A DNA stretch of 64,000 nt from Stentor roeselii (GCA_006503475.1 RSEH01000140.1:1-64000); one strand, 5' to 3'; shown: positions 21,615 through 31,430, numbered from the stretch's first letter. The notes: generated from the letters alone by a model not told the origin. Numbers and translations are program-made.

Positions 21615-22388
21615 ATGGGATGTAGTGGATGTAAACCGAATCGAGAACAAACAGATGAGGAAAAAATCTTGGAAGCCTTCGAAAAAACACTCGGACTACA
21701 GACTGTCGAGGTCCTTGCAATTGACCGGATCCTTCATCGATACTCCTCAGGTGAAGGAATGTCGAATTCTCAGTTAGAAAAAGCCTTTTCTGAACTTCAT
21801 GTAGAATTTTCAGCTTTTCAACAGTTTTACTACTTGTTTTACGAGACTTTTCAGTATAATTTAAAAAAACTTAACTGTCTTGGAATCCTTCTGGGGCAGG
21901 AAACAATTCCGAGAAAGTTGAAAATTCTTTTTCAAAATTACGATTCAGACACTTCTGGAGAACTGAGCAGAGATGAGTTGTTGACCATGATTGATGATAT
22001 CACTGAAGTCGCTTGCATCATTCTTCCGAAAGGTGCTCTGGCAATGAACCCTGGGAATAAAGCGCTGCAGGTCTACGCTGATGAAATAGCGAGTGTTCGC
22101 AAAAGCATGATTAGACAACTTCTAGCAGCGATGATAGAAAACAAGGCAAGTATCACTGAACGTGAGTTTAACGTAAGTTATCAGAATGACGAAGGGGTTC
22201 GCAACTTGTTAAGCACGAAAGCCTTGCGTGAATACTGCCAGTACTTAAAGAAGAACATTTTAGGATCTGTTGAAAATATCATGAAAAGCTTGAACGAATT
22301 CAATCATCATGAAGAAGTCAGGAAAATCCTCAACTTTCACTCAAAAGCGAAAAAAAGGCTTTTTCAGTCTGATATCGGAATTCAGTAG
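21615..22388 (+). CDS. EF-hand protein with dual-acylation N-terminus
   Basis: A 257-residue protein. It begins MGCSGC, a textbook signal for N-myristoylation of Gly2 with palmitoylation of Cys3 and/or Cys6, so a plasma-membrane or ciliary-membrane location is likely. One perfect EF-hand loop, DSDTSGELSRDE (110-121), follows the helix LKILFQNY. A second, weaker pair may lie around residues 45-75, where the loop is degenerate. The C-terminal 100 residues are helical and unassigned. It probably acts as a membrane-bound calcium sensor. It lies in the same strand block as the CDPK and ends 15 bases from the convergent gene. Confidence 0.75.
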   Translation: MGCSGCKPNREQTDEEKILEAFEKTLGLQTVEVLAIDRILHRYSSGEGMSNSQLEKAFSELHVEFSAFQQFYYLFYETFQYNLKKLNCLGILLGQETIPRKLKILFQNYDSDTSGELSRDELLTMIDDITEVACIILPKGALAMNPGNKALQVYADEIASVRKSMIRQLLAAMIENKASITEREFNVSYQNDEGVRNLLSTKALREYCQYLKKNILGSVENIMKSLNEFNHHEEVRKILNFHSKAKKRLFQSDIGIQ

Positions 22389-22403
22389 ACTATTTAAAGT
22401 TAA

Positions 22404-23192
22404 TCATTTTACCTTATACTTCGACTTCAGGTACTCCAAAGCGTATGACGGGAACACGTCGATCCCGATGTCGTAGCTTAACTCAATTGTTGCCTTCGCA
22501 CATAAAGGCTCTGATTCAATTATTTCTGGACCTAGCATTGACATCAGGTCTTGCCCTGACTCTGGCTTTACTCGTGATTTCGAAAACTCTTCTGCTTTTT
22601 TGTGAGAGTTCTGACCGAAACCGATTTGCACCTCGGGGTGGCTTTGGATGTTCACGTCTACTTCTCGCTGGCTTAACTCTTCTAAGGGCTGGCTTGATAG
22701 GTTTGCGCTATTTTCGGTCACACCTTTTAGGATTAGAGCCATTATGCTTAACTCTTCTTCTTCTTTTGTCTGGTCACTTCCAGCCAAATCATGCTGAATT
22801 TTGGCAAATTTGAATTTTCTCAAAGTATGAGCAACAGAAGGGTTATGTTCAATAGCAATAATGGGTGAGTCTCTAAAAGACCTGCTTTCTGGAAGGAGCT
22901 CTGCACGAGAGATTTCCAATTCAAGGTGTCCCTTATAGTGCAGTGTCCACTCAGTTACGAGGATAGTCGCGTTTTGTGGAAGCGCAATAGAAGAGATGGC
23001 GGGAATGCTGTAGGCCCCATCAGTGATAGACACGCCACTAAAAGTGCCTTTGAAAGGAGTTATCAACTTCGACTGGTCTAGAATGTCGGGAATGCTTGAA
23101 TCGTGCTCTGGAAAAAACGAGCTGGACACCTGGAGCCACTTCTCCTCAATGAACCGATTTATTATTGACGGAAGACGAGGGACTTTTGACAT
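22404..23192 (-). CDS. Possible OB-fold protein, TPP1/ACD-like (tentative)
   Basis: A 262-residue protein without a firm assignment. The N-terminal 100 residues read as an OB-like beta barrel: LPSIINRFIEEKWLQV, then SGVSITDGAYSIPAI, then HYKGHLELEISRAELLPES. This resembles the spacing in the OB fold of the telomere protein TPP1 (ACD), where a W-containing helix precedes a DGxxxI strand and a late LLP motif. The middle is acidic and low in structure, and the end is LEYLKSKYKVK. The stop is TGA. If this resemblance is real it would be a telomerase-recruitment factor, but the match was made by eye and is weak. The 3' end is 15 bases from the convergent EF-hand gene. Confidence 0.55.
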   Translation of the reverse strand: MSKVPRLPSIINRFIEEKWLQVSSSFFPEHDSSIPDILDQSKLITPFKGTFSGVSITDGAYSIPAISSIALPQNATILVTEWTLHYKGHLELEISRAELLPESRSFRDSPIIAIEHNPSVAHTLRKFKFAKIQHDLAGSDQTKEEEELSIMALILKGVTENSANLSSQPLEELSQREVDVNIQSHPEVQIGFGQNSHKKAEEFSKSRVKPESGQDLMSMLGPEIIESEPLCAKATIELSYDIGIDVFPSYALEYLKSKYKVK

Positions 23193-23561
23193 TTTTATAT
23201 TGGGATGGATTTATTCAGCATCAAGTCGTGCGATCAGAGATCAGGACCTGGTTTCATCATTTTTTTTCAGTTCTTCTCGAGTGGATCATTAGTCATCTTT
23301 GGCTAAATTCATCATTTTTATAGATTATAATGAGTTTAGGATAATAAGATTAGATTTGGATAAAAAGATTGGGTTTTAGGAAAATTTTCAAAAATAATAG
23401 AAAAATTTTCTTAGAATTTCAAAAACATCATCAATAAATCAGCGATTTTTCATTAGTCACTTATTTAAACTTGTATCAAATAATTGAATTAAACTCTACT
23501 AATCTCTTAAAGTCAACTTTCAACACTATCTACACATCCCTCGCATGAACAAGTAATTAAA
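23193..23561. other. AT-rich intergenic region between divergent genes
   Basis: No ORF or repeat. It should contain both promoters. Confidence 0.45.
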
Positions 23562-23885
23562 ATGAGTACTTATTATGGATTTCCAGTTTCTCCACATACA
23601 ACCGACGAGTTTTACGACCCAAAAGTGACTTACAATGGAAGAAAATTCTCACTGGTCCCTAGTTCAAAGCCGAATTTCTCCAAATCTCGTCGATTCTCGC
23701 AATACGACCAAGACGCCCGTCGAATGGGCAAAGTAGGGCCAGGGAGTTATGAAAACAATTACCTGTCGATAAGTCCTCCGAGGTTTAAAGCGACTCCGTT
23801 ATTCTGCAGGTTTCACAACACTTCAAACAAGTGGTATACCGGCACAAACATGAGGAAGGACATAATTAAAAAATCTCGAGTTTGA
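23562..23885 (+). CDS. Small PG-rich (STPG/SHIPPO-like) protein
   Basis: A 107-residue basic protein. The segment KVGPGSYENNY (about 56-66) is one copy of the PGPGSY repeat of sperm-tail PG-rich (SHIPPO/STPG) proteins, which associate with axonemal or cortical microtubules. A degenerate partner repeat may be SPPRFKATPLFCRF just after it. Stop is TGA. No intron is needed. Assignment rests on a single repeat, so the family is likely but not certain. Confidence 0.55.
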   Translation: MSTYYGFPVSPHTTDEFYDPKVTYNGRKFSLVPSSKPNFSKSRRFSQYDQDARRMGKVGPGSYENNYLSISPPRFKATPLFCRFHNTSNKWYTGTNMRKDIIKKSRV

Positions 23886-24374
23886 ACAGTTTCAAGTAAT
23901 TAACTGAAAAGATCTTTGATTAAAATTCTGAATTTTTTTAGGTTTTTTGTGAATTGTTTAAAATTCGAGGATTTTGGTTTTATGCGATTTTTGTTGAGTT
24001 TTAGACAAACGGATTTAAAGGGGTTTTAATCATTTTGAATTTTATGGTTTTGAGAAAATTTAAATTATTTCTGACCTGGAAGGTTATTTGAAGGTTAATA
24101 AAATTTCTTTCGATATCATTTAACTGCTCGGGTTTTATAATAGAGAATTTCTGATATTCTTATAATTGAATACTTAAAACATTTGAAAAGTGAAGATTTT
24201 CAAAAATTCTAATGAAAATACATTCTTTACACAAACAAGCTTCACCCTTCAATCAAAAAAGACCTTCCCAAAATAAATCCTTGAAATTCTCCCCAAAAAA
24301 CATTCTTCAATACCACCACCCAAACAAATGTGAATCCATGATAATCTACCTAAAAACTTTCAAACAATTAAAAA
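23886..24374. other. AT-rich intergenic region
   Basis: About 490 bases before the FHA gene. A 66-codon open frame at 24212-24412 runs into that gene in another frame and has no coding features; I treat it as chance. Confidence 0.45.
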
Positions 24375-25256
24375 ATGCTGAGCCTAAAAAGATTCTGCGC
24401 CGTAAGTCTTAAACAGTGCTGCTTCGTCTCAAACGAAAACTCACGTTCAGAAAGTCCTCAAAAAGACGAGAGCATAATAAATAATAACGACATCACGAAC
24501 CAGTTAGAAAACCAAAGTATTTCAGACAAAAACAGCAAATCCAGCAAAACCCTTCAAAAAAAGCCGTCAGTCCTTCTAAAACTCGAGGTACTCGATTCGC
24601 AAAGCTTAGAAATCGGTTCAATCTTCCTAATCGACTCAGAAGGTCTCCGAGGCGGTTCAAGAGCGAAAGACAGCAGCGTGTTAATCGGAAGTGACTCCAG
24701 CAACGACATAGTCCTATCCTCCCATGAAAAAGGAGTAGGCGGTCGACACCTAATGCTGAAATTCGACGTCTGCCATAAAAACTGCTTCGGTATCCGAGAT
24801 CTGGGAGAAGGAATGGGAACTTTCATTCGTCTCGACAAGCGTCTTTCTTTAAAATGCAACAACATCATCAGTTTCGGCGACTCTCACATGATTGTCCTTA
24901 TCGACTACTCAGACGGGTCAAGAATCACTTTAAAGTTCATCGACGGGCCGCGGAAGGACCAAAGCCAGTATTTTTTATTCAGCGCTTTTCATATAAACGA
25001 CTCGCCAGTGACCATCGGCCGCATGGCTGACTGTTCAATTCGCTTTGACGACTCTTCACTTTCCAGGTACCATTGTCTCATCAACTATGAAAGTGGATGG
25101 TTCATCAAAGACGGCGACGGCGTCAAGTCAAGCACCAACGGGACCTGGCTTTATTGTGAAGAGTTCGTCGATGTTTACACAGGGATGGTCTTCAAAGCGG
25201 CTGAAACTCTTTTCAAGGTATGTCTTAGGCAGGTGGAACTCGATTCTTTTAATTAA
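24375..25256 (+). CDS. Protein with two FHA domains
   Basis: A 293-residue protein. The second FHA domain (about 205-280) is canonical: VTIGRMADCSIRF, SLSRYHC and STNGTWL give the GR, SxxH and NGT signatures that bind phosphothreonine. The first (about 95-165) is diverged: VLIGSDSSNDIVL, GGRHLML and GEGMGTFIRL, with GRH in place of SxxH. The N-terminal 65 residues are polar and low-complexity. Near the 3' end, 25218-25232 reads as a possible 15-base in-frame GT-AG intron; removing it would delete VCLRQ. The next gene, kinesin-8, starts 22 bases downstream on the same strand. FHA proteins act as phospho-dependent adaptors; the partner is unknown. Confidence 0.85.
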   Translation: MLSLKRFCAVSLKQCCFVSNENSRSESPQKDESIINNNDITNQLENQSISDKNSKSSKTLQKKPSVLLKLEVLDSQSLEIGSIFLIDSEGLRGGSRAKDSSVLIGSDSSNDIVLSSHEKGVGGRHLMLKFDVCHKNCFGIRDLGEGMGTFIRLDKRLSLKCNNIISFGDSHMIVLIDYSDGSRITLKFIDGPRKDQSQYFLFSAFHINDSPVTIGRMADCSIRFDDSSLSRYHCLINYESGWFIKDGDGVKSSTNGTWLYCEEFVDVYTGMVFKAAETLFKVCLRQVELDSFN

Positions 25257-25278
25257 GTTTGAATGTATTGAATAACTT

Positions 25279-27525
25279 ATGGAAAATCGACAAGACGTCC
25301 CTTTCAGGGTCTTTGTCAGGGTCCGTCCGCTGAATGAGAAGGAAAAAGCGGTTCGCACTGATAAAGCTGTGAGGTTTGAGGATAATTTGGTAGGATTTAT
25401 TTAGATCTGTGTCACTGGACTACGCGGATCTGTTGTTAAGGAAAATAACTATGCTTTTGATAAGGTTTTCGCTGAAAGATGTGACAATTTGATGATTTAT
25501 AAGGATCAGGTCGCTGCTCTTGTTAGTGATGTCTGTTATGGACTTAATGGCACTTGCTTTGCTTATGGAATGACTGGAGCTGGAAAGACTCATACCATGC
25601 TGGGAGTTCTGGGAGACAAAAATGAAAAAGGACTGATTTATCTTGCTGTTGATGATACTGTTTATTCTATGGCGCAGAAAAGAACGGATTTTGTCTTGAA
25701 GTTGAGTTATCTTGAAATTTACAATGAACATGTTAGAGATTTACTTGCCCAGGGAGGCAACCTAATGGTAGTGGAAGACCCAAATAAAGGCGTAATAATC
25801 CCCAATCTTCAAGAGTTCCAAATAACCTCCTCCTCAGACGCGAAAGTTTTAATCGACACGGGGAACCTTGCACGAGTGATGGCCTCAACAGCAGCAAACC
25901 AATTTTCAACAAGATCACATGCAGTGCTCCAGCTAGTCCTTGAGCAAGTGACAAAATCCTCAAATCCTTCAAGTCAATTCACAACAGTCCTAACATCAAA
26001 GTTATGTTTGATCGACCTTGCAGGTAGCGAAAGAGCAGCAAGTACTGAAAACCGAGGTCAAAGAATGGTGGAAGGCGCGAATATAAACCGTTCATTACTC
26101 GCTTTAGGCAACTGCATCAATATCTTAAGCGACAGCAGCAAAAGAGGAAAGTTTATTCCTTATCGAGACTCGAAATTAACGAGGATCTTGAAGGAGTCTC
26201 TTTGTGGCAACACCCAAACTATCATGATCGCCTGCATTTCTCCTGCTCATTCCGCTGTTGAAGAGACGCTCAACACTTTGAAATACGCTGAACGTGCCAG
26301 AAATATAAAAAATAAAGTCACTCAAAATACAAAAGAAGTCGAAACTCATAATTTGGAGTATAAAGAAATCATCAACAACTTGAAAAATGAAATCGAAATG
26401 CTGAAGAATCAGTTGAAGAACTCTGAAGAAGTTTCTATTGAAAAAGAACCTCTTCAAAGTGAGGACTTGGAAGATATTTCTAATAAAATCATGAATAACT
26501 TCGAAGAACACTGGGAAATCAAGAAAAGTATTCGAGAAATTGAAATTTTGAATGAGGAAAATACTGCAAAAATGAAGAAGTTGATAGGAAAGTACCAAAG
26601 TGAAGATTTGAGTAGTAAAGAACTTCGGGCAATCAAACATGAACTCATCTTTTTAAAGCAAAGTATCAAGGAAAATGAAGAAGCTAGGTCGGAACTACTG
26701 GAAAACCTTTATGTTAACTTGAAAGCGAAAAGTAACTTGCAGCAGACTATGTCTATTTTAAAAAAAGATGATAAAAGAGAAATACTTGAATTGCAGATCA
26801 TGCTTAGAAACTTGAAACTTGAAGCTCTTGATTTACATTTTCAGAACTCACAGATCAAGCAAGAAGCTCAGAAAAATAAGGAGGAGAGTCAGGCTAAAGA
26901 TTTAATTATAAATAAAATGAAACAAGAAATTGAAGATATGCGGAAACAGATTTCGACTATGACTGCTCCTTCTTTTAATAATACACAAGTTGATGAATTT
27001 ACTGCAAGCTTCAACTTTTCTAAGGTCAGTCTTGAGGAAAGTCCAACCGTAAAACAATTCCTACTCTCTCCAAAAGCAAGTGAAAAAAAAATCACTCTCT
27101 CAAAGCTAGAAGAAGCAAGAAGAGCACGAAAAGAGGTAAGAAACTCAGGAAAAGAAGAAAAAACCTGCGAAAATTTCCCAGACAAGCTGCGTGCGTATTC
27201 AGTGAGCAACAATTTCAAGCCCTTAGAAGAGAAGCCAGTTCAAAAGAGTTCAAAAGGTGCTTTTAGCAACATTTACCAAATCGAAAGCATGAAAGACAGA
27301 TATAAAAGCGTTGAACGGCATCGAACTCCTACTCAAAGAGAGGAAGAAATGAAAAAAGCTGCAGCAAAACATGTCGTTCAGCAAAAGAGCCAAAGTAACA
27401 TTTCTCATCTTTTGAAAGGAATGAATGTTAAACTTTTAACTACAAATGAAGCGAATGAACTGGTGAAAAACTCCTGGAATAGTAAAAAGAAAACACCTGC
27501 TGTTGCGATATCTTTGAGGAAGTAG
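25279..27525 (+). CDS. Kinesin-8 family motor protein (one 15-base intron)
   Basis: Joining the exons 25279-25389 and 25405-27525 gives 743 residues. The first exon supplies the start of the motor (VFVRVRPLNE), which is missing if the intron is ignored. P-loop GMTGAGKT (92-99) followed by HTMLG, switch II LIDLAGSERA, and the run RSLLALGNCINIL are the kinesin-8 (KIF18/KIF19) style. The motor spans about 8-355. A neck and scattered coiled coil follow (about 355-560), then a basic serine-rich tail that may bind microtubules. Kinesin-8 motors walk to plus ends and limit microtubule length in spindles or cilia. It follows the FHA gene by 22 bases. Confidence 0.92.
25390..25404 (+). other. 15-base spliceosomal intron in the kinesin-8 gene
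   Basis: GTAGGATTTATTTAG lies between DNL and ICVTG codons. It carries an in-frame TAG, and removing exactly 15 bases joins the ATG-containing first exon to the motor frame. Confidence 0.95.
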
Positions 27526-28150
27526 AGATTATGATGTAAATGTGAAAAGATGAAGATTTTAATTAGGTCTGATTAAATATGGTTCGGGATGAAAATCTTT
27601 AGCTGTTTTTATTGCTGGTATAAAATTATTTAATGAGTTTTATTTATTGACATCAGCCTAATGAAAAAATCGAAAAAGAGTAGCTTTAAGGACTATTTAC
27701 ATTAATTATCAAGCATTCTTTTATACTTAAAGTAAATACTTAATCAGCTGATTTTTTAATGAAATTTTACTTTATTTGCATAATTTAATTAAAAAAATCT
27801 AAAAAGAGTAGCTTTAAGGACTATAAACATTAATTATCAAACATTATCTTATACTTAAAATAAAATAGTTAATCATCTAATTTTTTAATGAAATTTTCCT
27901 TTATTTGCATAATTCAATGAAAAAAATCGAAAAAGAGTAGCTTTAAAGGACTATAAACATTTATTATCAAACATTCTCTTCTACTTAAAATAAAATATTC
28001 AATCAGGTGATTTTCAAATGAATTTTTCCTTTACTGACCTCAGTCAAAAAAAAACCCTTTAATAACTATTTACATTAATTATCAAGCATTCTCTTATACT
28101 TAAACGTAAAATGATCAATCAGCTGATTCTTCAAATCAATTTTCCTCCTT
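27526..28150. repeat. About 128-bp tandem repeat, four copies, last one inside the next gene's 3' end
   Basis: The phrase GAGTAGCTTTAAGGACTA recurs at 27678, 27806 and 27935. A fourth, partly eroded unit (about 28050-28150) includes the stop codon and last codons of the minus-strand gene ending at 28075. The unit holds TTAATTATCAAGCATTC, the complement of that gene's MLDN-stop. The array therefore looks like repeated copying of the gene's 3' end outward into the spacer. Confidence 0.85.
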
Positions 28151-28704
28151 TCCTGAAGACACCAGCTTCTAACACTCCTCTTAATTCCCTTTTCCACCAT
28201 TTTCAAATTCCTCTTCTGAAAGCTGGGACTTTGACTTTTAACCTGAACCTGTCCAAAAATTTCAAGATTTCCCAAATTCATGCAATGTTTTTTTATATTT
28301 TTTTTAATTCTTTTCCTAGTTTCAATAAGCGAAACATCAACAGGTTCGCTTTTCCTGAACCCAGGAATTCTTTCCATGACATACTTTTCAAAAGACTTAG
28401 TCGCGATATGTTTCATGAAGCAGTCCAAAGAAGTTTCAGCCTCATAATGCTGGGCCTTGACCACCAACGGCAAAGGCCTTTTAGGAAGGGGTCCATATTG
28501 AACGTCTTTGATATTTTTGTGTTTCGATGAAAACTGAAGCATGCTCGTTATTTCATTTGACTTAAGAGCTGGCCGAACAATGGTCGGCTCGACACTTAAG
28601 GCCTTTAAACGAATATTTCTTGACTTTTCAGGAGAATTTTCAAGTGACGGGTACTTTTTTTTCAGCATTTCACGAAGTTCTTCGACTTTTTCGAATGCGT
28701 TCAT
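28075..28704 (-). CDS. Basic protein of unknown function
   Basis: A 209-residue, strongly basic protein that I do not recognise. The N-terminus VEELREMLKKKYPSL is helical. The middle has a proline-rich stretch, YGPLPKRPLPLVVK (about 74-87). The C-terminal half is rich in K, R and helices (ETRKRIKKNIKKHC; GIKRSVRSWCLQERRK). Nothing indicates an enzyme. It lies 69 bases downstream of the kinesin-2 gene on the same strand. Its last codons belong to the final unit of the 128-bp repeat array, so its C-terminus may have changed recently. Confidence 0.6.
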   Translation of the reverse strand: MNAFEKVEELREMLKKKYPSLENSPEKSRNIRLKALSVEPTIVRPALKSNEITSMLQFSSKHKNIKDVQYGPLPKRPLPLVVKAQHYEAETSLDCFMKHIATKSFEKYVMERIPGFRKSEPVDVSLIETRKRIKKNIKKHCMNLGNLEIFGQVQVKSQSPSFQKRNLKMVEKGIKRSVRSWCLQERRKIDLKNQLIDHFTFKYKRMLDN

Positions 28705-28773
28705 TTTTATCGCTGAAAGAAAAAAGTGATTATTAATATTTCAACGGATTAAATTAAGTCTTAATCAAGTTGT

Positions 28774-30825
28774 CTAGTAATACCTTTCTTTTCTTTTCTT
28801 ATCAGAAAAACCGTCAGCGATCATTTTTTTGTTCATGTTGAAAACAGCAGGAAGTTCAGAATGGTTTATTTTCATTTCGCTTTTTACTCCAGATTCGAAA
28901 TGTTCACGAAAAGCTCTTGAATTTTTTCCTGCTTTGGTTTCGAGGATCTGGTCGTATTTAAACTCGTGGTGGTCAGAAGAGTAGTCATCTGGCTTTAACT
29001 TTTTCTTAGACCCGTCATACCTGACAGCAGGACTGTTGTATTTATGGACGTCTTGAATGATAGGAAAGGAACTCTGCTTGTTTTCGATAGAAAACTCAGG
29101 AATGATCCACTTGTGGTTGATTTCCTCGTATTCCGCTCGTTTTTTAATGACTTCTAGTTGACTAGCAGGGAAAATCATTTCAACAACACCTTCCAAGAAC
29201 TGGTTTTCTTTAGTTAAAAGTCGCAGGTCTTCGTAAAACTCTTCTTTTTGATATTCAAAGTCATGATTCGCTTTATCTATTTCCATTAACGTCGACTTGT
29301 ACTTGACTCTCAGATCTTTTACAACATCTCTCAAATCACTAAGTTCTTCCTGGCCATTTTTGTATTTTTTGTCTAAGTTAAGCAAATCTTCTTCTTTTTT
29401 CTTATTTTCATTCAGAAGTTCTTTTTCTCGATCTTTTCTCTTTTTTAACTTCCTTCGAAAGATCTTCTGTGCCTTGAGTCGTTCTTTTTCAACTTTGTCT
29501 AGTTCTTCCCCCCCTACGACTAATTTTTGTTGAATTTCACGGATCAGGTCTTCAAGTTTTTCCTTTTCATTGATTTTTACCTCGTTTTCATTGAAAGTGT
29601 CTTCAGAGATACTCATTGTGTCGGTTTTCTTGAATGTTGGAAGTCTTTGAATGATTTTTGTGGAGTTTTCAATGGAATCTTCAGGTTTTTCTATTGTCAC
29701 TACTTTTTCGACGATTCGTTCTATCACCTGGGGACCTGTGTCTGAGAGAAGGGCTTTTAAACGTTGGATCTCGTTTAAGTAGTCCCGAAGCATCGCGTCT
29801 TTTGGGTCTTCGTTTACTTTTGGCTTGTTTTGGATGAACTTCGCACGGCTGGCGTATCTTAGAGTGCTCAGAGTCTCGTCGAAGTTGTAGTCAGCTGGAG
29901 AGACTACTGCGATCATCAGGGTTTTAGTGTTGCCGCCAAGGGAATCTTGTAAGAGGAGAGTGAGTTTTGAATCTCGATAAGGCACATGATTTCTTTTTTC
30001 AACCAAAGCAGTGATGACATTTCCCAAAGAATTCAAAGACAGATTAATCTTAATAGCCTCTTTCAATGTATCCCCTTCCGCTTTGGTTTTTTTCTGCCGT
30101 TCAGACCCAGCCAAGTCAACAAGATTGAGTTTTCCAGCCCGAATAGAATTTCTTCCCAAATTTTCTTCCGAGCTTTCAACATAAATGATAAAAATCGCAT
30201 GAGACCTTGACGAAGTATCATTCATTGCCGTATGTTTAACAACCCGATGAGAATTTCCACTTTCCATAGCCAAGGCAATATCCTGGGTATTTTTCACATC
30301 AAGCATCATGACATCCTTGATAAAAATTCCTTTATCCGAGGATTCTTTCAATTCTAACTTTTTTTTCTGGTCATAGTTCAGCAAGTCACGAATTTGTTCA
30401 TTGTAGATCTCGACATAAGAGCATTTTACAAGGAAAAGTTTATTTTTTGACTCAGAAATGACCCCAAAAATATGCGCAAATGAATTTGGAATGATTCCGC
30501 GCAAGGTTAAGTCAGAAGGCACCCCAAGCATGGTGAAGGTTTTTCCACATCCTGTTTGGCCATAAGCGAAAATAGTAGAGTTATAGCCTTGGATTGAACT
30601 TTCAACTAGTGGAAAAGCGGACTCGTCGTAAACTTCTTGTTGAGAAGAGTCACTGTTGTAGACACTGTCGAAGGCGAAGCTTTTGTAAGTGTCTGATTTC
30701 GGGTCTTTTATTGAGATTTGGTTGTTTTCTTTTTCGAAGTCGATTATGTTGAAGTTACCTCGGTCTTTCTCGCTTTGGCTCAGGGGGCGGCTGCGAACTA
30801 CGACTCTGACTGTTTCAGTAGGCAT
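28774..30825 (-). CDS. Kinesin-2 family motor protein
   Basis: A 683-residue motor starting ETVRVVVRSRPLS. P-loop GQTGCGKT (89-96), switch I NDTSSRSH, switch II LVDLAGSER, and the neck signature NKPKVNEDPKDAMLRDYLNEI are hallmarks of kinesin-2 (KIF3/KIF17/OSM-3). A highly charged coiled coil of about 150 residues follows (about 430-560), then a short tail with a basic end (KKRKERYY). The length is typical. Kinesin-2 drives anterograde intraflagellar transport, as a heterotrimer or homodimer; which of the two cannot be decided here. No intron is needed. Confidence 0.92.
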   Translation of the reverse strand: MPTETVRVVVRSRPLSQSEKDRGNFNIIDFEKENNQISIKDPKSDTYKSFAFDSVYNSDSSQQEVYDESAFPLVESSIQGYNSTIFAYGQTGCGKTFTMLGVPSDLTLRGIIPNSFAHIFGVISESKNKLFLVKCSYVEIYNEQIRDLLNYDQKKKLELKESSDKGIFIKDVMMLDVKNTQDIALAMESGNSHRVVKHTAMNDTSSRSHAIFIIYVESSEENLGRNSIRAGKLNLVDLAGSERQKKTKAEGDTLKEAIKINLSLNSLGNVITALVEKRNHVPYRDSKLTLLLQDSLGGNTKTLMIAVVSPADYNFDETLSTLRYASRAKFIQNKPKVNEDPKDAMLRDYLNEIQRLKALLSDTGPQVIERIVEKVVTIEKPEDSIENSTKIIQRLPTFKKTDTMSISEDTFNENEVKINEKEKLEDLIREIQQKLVVGGEELDKVEKERLKAQKIFRRKLKKRKDREKELLNENKKKEEDLLNLDKKYKNGQEELSDLRDVVKDLRVKYKSTLMEIDKANHDFEYQKEEFYEDLRLLTKENQFLEGVVEMIFPASQLEVIKKRAEYEEINHKWIIPEFSIENKQSSFPIIQDVHKYNSPAVRYDGSKKKLKPDDYSSDHHEFKYDQILETKAGKNSRAFREHFESGVKSEMKINHSELPAVFNMNKKMIADGFSDKKRKERYY

Positions 30826-30924
30826 TATTATTGGCGTTGCATGGTAATGATTTAACTGGAATCGGGATTTGGATGATTATGAAAATTGGGAGATTTTTTA
30901 TTTTTGGGTTTGGATGAAGGTAAC

Positions 30925-31416
30925 ATGGAAAGAATTTTAATGGAGGACTGTCGCAACCCCTTACTCCGCGTGATGCTTACAACAGACGGTTCAATGACGC
31001 TAGCCCTAGAAGCCTTACTCCAAAGCAAGATATCAGCACGTGTTCTATTTCAAGAAACCCTTCCAACAAGTTCTTTCTTCGATTCAAGTACAACTTATCG
31101 AGAGGTAGTTTTAGAGTCATGCGGAAAGCAGTACCTTCACGCAGTGTCTCACATCGTAAACCGTTTTTTCTCAGACCAAGGTTTCGGAAGCGACACGCCA
31201 ATCGGCCTGATAATGAAAAAAAACAAACTGAGCCAATACCGAGAAATCTACAAGATCGAAAAAATTCCTCTTCCATCTGAAATCATTGAAAAATGCGAAG
31301 TCCCTTCAACTGAAGTCTACCAAAGGTCTTACTTCGTTCATACCGGGTCAGAGCGAGTCATTCACTTAGTTGAAACTTTTCTTCCAGCCCTTCTCGAAGC
31401 AGCAGGCGGAGTTTAA
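30925..31416 (+). CDS. Chorismate-lyase-like (UbiC/DUF98 superfamily) protein
   Basis: A 163-residue protein from the first in-frame ATG. It fits the chorismate lyase fold: LLRVMLTTDGSMTLALEAL (13-31), then YREVVLESCGKQYLHAVSHI (58-77), then HLVETFLPALL (147-157). Arg59 and Glu150 fall where I would expect the conserved Arg and Glu of UbiC. Bacterial UbiC converts chorismate to 4-hydroxybenzoate and pyruvate for ubiquinone synthesis. Whether this protein has that activity is unknown, since DUF98 members are often uncharacterised. The length equals the family. Its 3' end is 14 bases from the convergent FAR1-like gene. A bacterial or archaeal origin by transfer is possible. Confidence 0.6.
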   Translation: MERILMEDCRNPLLRVMLTTDGSMTLALEALLQSKISARVLFQETLPTSSFFDSSTTYREVVLESCGKQYLHAVSHIVNRFFSDQGFGSDTPIGLIMKKNKLSQYREIYKIEKIPLPSEIIEKCEVPSTEVYQRSYFVHTGSERVIHLVETFLPALLEAAGGV

Positions 31417-31430
31417 CTAAATTAATTTAA

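Noticed and set aside
24212-24412. 66-codon frame before the FHA gene
   Set aside because: It overlaps the FHA start in another frame and has lysine/serine-rich random composition.
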